Shown here piece by piece: positions 5,706 to 7,503 of a DNA stretch of 7,503 bases. The number at the start of each line of letters is the position of its first letter. The stretch's first letter is position 1. The notes under the pieces were generated by a model. That model was not told where the DNA came from and ran no database searches. It saw only the letters and a program-made list of their open reading frames with translations. Both the position numbers and the translations under genes were made by a program. The stretch is from Cytophagales bacterium (GTDB taxonomy: Bacteria > Bacteroidota > Bacteroidia > Cytophagales > ES-bin-26), in assembly GCA_014379925.1 (NCBI GenBank), contig JACMKY010000565.1:1-7503 (forward strand), written 5' to 3'.

Positions 5706-5918
5706 GCCAGACCAACCCCGCCGGGAAAGCACCCGCTCCGAATGCCCGGCCGGAATTTGAATTGACGGCCGAAGACAATGCCTGAAACCCCTAATCCGTA
5801 GGTCGGCCACCCGGAAAACCGGATTCCGATCGAAGACAATAACCACCGAAGACGCGCATCCGGCGGGGCGCGGGGCGTGAAGACCCCGGCGCGAACGGAG
5901 CACCAACCAGTCCCTGCG
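5706..5918 (+). other. Spacer between aldolase and VOC genes with four GAAGAC repeats and a leader hairpin
   Basis: 213 bases without a supported gene. CGAAGACAAT occurs at 5770-5779 and 5831-5840, CGAAGAC again at 5847-5853, and GAAGAC at 5879-5884. A hairpin lies near the end: GCGC (5868-5871) and GGGG (5872-5875) pair with CCCC (5884-5887) and GCGC (5889-5892), with one bulged G at 5888. It sits 27 bases before the VOC ATG and encloses the alternative GTG at 5877. No convincing terminator is seen, so read-through from the aldolase gene is possible. Confidence 0.4.
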
Positions 5919-6311
5919 ATGAATTCAATCCTTATCACCGGCGTTGACCACCCCGCCCTGGCCGCCGACGACGTGGACGCCTTGTCCGACTGGTACTGCC
6001 GGGTGCTGGGCTACGAGCGGGTGTTCCGCCATCCGAAACCGGTCTGGATACTGAAAGCACCCGACGGAACGCTGCTGGAAGTGATGCCCAAAGACGACAC
6101 GCCCCGGCCCGCCCGCACCACCTGGACGCCCGGGTGGTCGCACCTCGCCCTGCGGGTGAGCAACCTGGAACGGGCCGTCGCGGCGTTGGATGCCAAGGGG
6201 GTGACGTGGGCCGGGGAGGCAACGGCGGCCATCGGGGGCGGACGGGTCCGCACCTTCGCCGACCCGGAGGGCAATGTGCTTCAGGTTGTGGAACGCTTCC
6301 CCGGCGGATGA
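5919..6311 (+). CDS. VOC family protein (glyoxalase/bleomycin-resistance fold)
   Basis: A 130-aa single-module vicinal-oxygen-chelate protein made of two beta-alpha-beta-beta-beta halves (about 7-57 and 73-127). The four canonical metal-ligand positions are filled: His11 (VDHPALAADD), Glu54 (TLLEVMP), His75 (WSHLALRV) and Glu125 (LQVVER), so it is likely a metal-dependent enzyme rather than a binding-only member. The DPEGNVLQVVER ending is typical. I chose ATG at 5919; an in-frame GTG at 5877 would add 14 Arg/Pro-containing residues before the fold and lies inside a hairpin loop. It follows the aldolase gene by 213 bases on the same strand, so a side role in sugar-acid catabolism (an epimerase-like or aldehyde-handling step) is possible but not shown. 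VOC proteins span lactoylglutathione lyases, epimerases, dioxygenases and resistance proteins. Substrate unknown. Confidence 0.88.
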   Translation: MNSILITGVDHPALAADDVDALSDWYCRVLGYERVFRHPKPVWILKAPDGTLLEVMPKDDTPRPARTTWTPGWSHLALRVSNLERAVAALDAKGVTWAGEATAAIGGGRVRTFADPEGNVLQVVERFPGG

Positions 6312-6398
6312 CCCGCGGCCGGAAGCCGTTCCCGCAATACCCGGCAACGAAAGAGACCAGAGTTTCCCCGGCCCCTTCACCATTGCCGTAGCCCTCCG

Positions 6399-7118
6399 TT
6401 ACAAACCATTCAGGATTCGGGCCAGCACTTCCGGTTGGGCAAAGTAGGGCGTGTGGCCCGAATCAACGGTGAAAACCTGCTTGATGCGGCCGTAATCGGC
6501 AACCATTCTTTGCTGAAGTTTGGTACCAACGCCCACGTCTTTCAGCGTCTGCACGTAGTACTTAGCCACTTGGCTGAAGCGATCATCGGTGAGCGTAACT
6601 TTGCCTTGGAAGGGTGCCAACGGCTCGGGCTTGTTGCGGTTGGCCACCAGCTCTTTAATGTCCTCCGAACAATCGCCGGCGAATATCTTCACGGCGTTAT
6701 CCGTGCTCAACGAAGCGGTGCTGTAGTCAGCGGCCAATTCCAAATTCGGTCCGATCTGGCTCTCCGCATCCGTATTGCTCAACGACAGCAGATCGTCGCC
6801 GTTTTTGGGCAGGTAAGCGCAAACGTAAACCAGTTCGTTCAGCTTCTGCGGCAGGTCTTCCGCTACTTGGGAGATGATCATACCGGCCATGCTGTGGCCG
6901 ACCAGCGTTACTTTCCCGGGTTGCGCCTCCACCAGCTCCCGGACCACATCCACGTAAGTGCCCAGGGTAACGTTCTGGGCGGGGGTAGGGTCGTCACCGT
7001 GGCCCGGCAAGTCAAGGGTCACCACCCGGTTGCCTTCTTTTTCCAATGCGGGCTTGACCCGGTCCCAGGCGTGTTGGTCGGCGAAAGCGCCGTGTACTAA
7101 GACGAAGGTTGTGTTCAT
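6399..7118 (-). CDS. Alpha/beta hydrolase (methylesterase / hydroxynitrile-lyase-like)
   Basis: A complete 239-aa alpha/beta-fold hydrolase with no signal peptide. The oxyanion-hole segment LVHGAF (7-12) opens the domain, DLPGHGDD (36-43) follows, and the nucleophile elbow GHSMAG (74-79) places Ser76 after beta-5. The likely acid is Asp194 (QTLKDVGV) and the base His222 (SGHTPYFAQPE), spaced as in plant methylesterase/SABP2 and hydroxynitrile-lyase relatives. A cap domain covers about 105-180. Expected activity is hydrolysis of a small ester or amide; the true substrate is unknown, and bacterial relatives are usually annotated only as alpha/beta fold hydrolases. The start is ATG at 7118. The gene converges on the VOC gene with an 87-base gap in which I saw no clear terminator. 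It is transcribed separately and need not belong to the sugar-acid pathway. By eye its third codon positions are less GC-rich than those of the aldolase and VOC genes. Confidence 0.92.
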   Translation of the reverse strand: MNTTFVLVHGAFADQHAWDRVKPALEKEGNRVVTLDLPGHGDDPTPAQNVTLGTYVDVVRELVEAQPGKVTLVGHSMAGMIISQVAEDLPQKLNELVYVCAYLPKNGDDLLSLSNTDAESQIGPNLELAADYSTASLSTDNAVKIFAGDCSEDIKELVANRNKPEPLAPFQGKVTLTDDRFSQVAKYYVQTLKDVGVGTKLQQRMVADYGRIKQVFTVDSGHTPYFAQPEVLARILNGL

Positions 7119-7121
7119 GTT

Positions 7122-7145
7122 TTGGTTGGAATATTGGTTGGTGAA
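7122..7145. repeat. 12-bp near-tandem repeat next to the hydrolase start codon
   Basis: TTGGTTGGAATA (7122-7133) is followed by TTGGTTGGTGAA (7134-7145). The first eight bases are identical and the tails differ. It begins 4 bases upstream of the hydrolase start codon on its transcribed strand, a position like that of the repeat before the aldolase gene. Confidence 0.4.
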
Positions 7146-7300
7146 CGGTTACGGGCGTGGCCGTAAAGCGGAGCAAGGTAGTAAAAGGGATGGTCATAAC
7201 GGCACCGTCTTCACGGTAAGCGAGCGGTTGGGCACCTCCGGTCCTTTCGCTGCAATTCGGTTCAATCCCCGTCCGACGCTGCATCGGCGAGTGACTTGAA

Positions 7301-7325
7301 GAACCAGCCCGCGGCGGGCTGGTTC
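7301..7325. terminator. Inverted repeat with 12-bp arms, possible terminator of a minus-strand gene to the right
   Basis: GAACCAGCCCGC (7301-7312) and GCGGGCTGGTTC (7314-7325) are perfect complements separated by one base; a realistic RNA stem has about 10 bp and a 5-base loop. No long U-run follows on either strand, so termination is uncertain. No gene ends immediately upstream on the plus strand. The best candidate it could serve is a minus-strand gene ending at 7439. Confidence 0.45.
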
Positions 7326-7438
7326 CGGACCGGAAACGCGCAACAAAAACCTAACTTTTGAGGGAAATCAAGGTTGCTGGGTCGATCGATGGGTTGATGT
7401 TTCAACGCAAAGTAAAAGGTCGTTTCACGCTGCCCTGA

Positions 7439-7503
7439 TTACTTTATCCTATGCACCAAGGGGTGGGTTACGTTCGCCGCCATCAAGTAAGCGTTGACTC
7501 GCG
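7439..7503 (-). CDS. Possible C-terminal tail of a minus-strand gene cut by the window edge
   Basis: Twenty in-frame codons, ending HPLVHRIK and then TAA, enter from the right edge. The composition is protein-like and an inverted repeat lies 114 bases downstream. However, the opposite strand is also open from ATG 7451 to the edge in the complementary register, and 20 codons cannot settle it. Product not recognisable. Confidence 0.2.
   Translation of the reverse strand, partial: RVNAYLMAANVTHPLVHRIK

Larger units (their letters stand above)
7119..7503. other. Largely non-coding right end, with possible edge gene tail
   Basis: 385 bases hold no complete gene. Next to the hydrolase start is a 12-base near-tandem repeat (TTGGTTGG at 7122-7129 and 7134-7141). 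On the minus strand TACCTTGC (around 7175-7182) weakly resembles a -7 element for the hydrolase. A large inverted repeat lies at 7301-7325. The last 65 bases have an open minus-strand frame ending in TAA at 7439-7441 and an open plus-strand frame from ATG at 7451. Both are too short to judge. Confidence 0.4.

Noticed and set aside
5720..5750. GCCGGG / CCCGGC inverted repeat after the aldolase gene
   Set aside because: Only 6-bp arms with a 19-base loop and no U-run; not convincing as a terminator in GC-rich DNA.
4839..5906. 355-codon minus-strand open frame opposite the aldolase
   Set aside because: Shadow of the aldolase gene and its flanks; the plus-strand aldolase shows the Schiff-base lysine and phosphate-binding motifs.
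6342..6388. CGGCAA / TTGCCG pair in the gap between the convergent VOC and hydrolase genes
   Set aside because: The arms are 6 bp with a 35-base loop, too weak to call a shared terminator.

Overview
The window looks like chromosomal DNA of a Bacteroidota bacterium, most likely a Cytophagales/Spirosoma-like organism. That placement is inference. It rests on the protein flavour, on the absence of clear Shine-Dalgarno sequences, and on short tandem repeats in the intergenic gaps. Apart from a clipped gene at the left edge, the genes are GC-rich. No rRNA, tRNA, CRISPR array, insertion sequence or phage gene was seen.

Layout: (1) 2-241 (+) is the last 79 codons of a DUF3494-type ice-binding protein, closed by a strong hairpin terminator. 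(2) 242-512 has no gene; it holds the terminator and a REP-like palindrome. (3) A minus-strand run reads right to left: a GntP-family aldonate/H+ symporter (4560-3247), a sugar-acid dehydratase of the IlvD/Edd family (3132-1393) and a classical SDR oxidoreductase (1298-513). (4) A 476-bp divergent control region (4561-5036) holds a perfect 14-bp palindrome, a strong hairpin and an AT-rich island. (5) A plus-strand pair follows: a KDPG/KHG-type class I aldolase (5037-5705) and a small VOC/glyoxalase-fold protein (5919-6311). (6) An alpha/beta hydrolase lies on the minus strand (7118-6399), convergent with the VOC gene. (7) 7119-7503 is mostly non-coding, with a 12-bp-arm inverted repeat and possibly the tail of another minus-strand gene at the very edge.

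How the genes fit together: the symporter would import an aldonate (a sugar acid), the dehydratase would convert it to a 2-keto-3-deoxy acid, and the aldolase would split that into pyruvate plus an aldehyde. The SDR could oxidise the sugar, the aldonate or an intermediate. The aldolase keeps the Gly-Gly and Ser expected to hold the substrate phosphate, so a 2-keto-3-deoxy-sugar kinase is probably needed, and none is present. No transcription factor is present either. The exact substrate cannot be told from sequence alone.

I did not find a clearly new system. The least-explained signals are the block of 7-bp and 10-bp tandem repeats between the transporter and dehydratase genes, a similar 7-bp-periodic repeat right before the aldolase start codon, and the perfect palindrome in the divergent promoter region.
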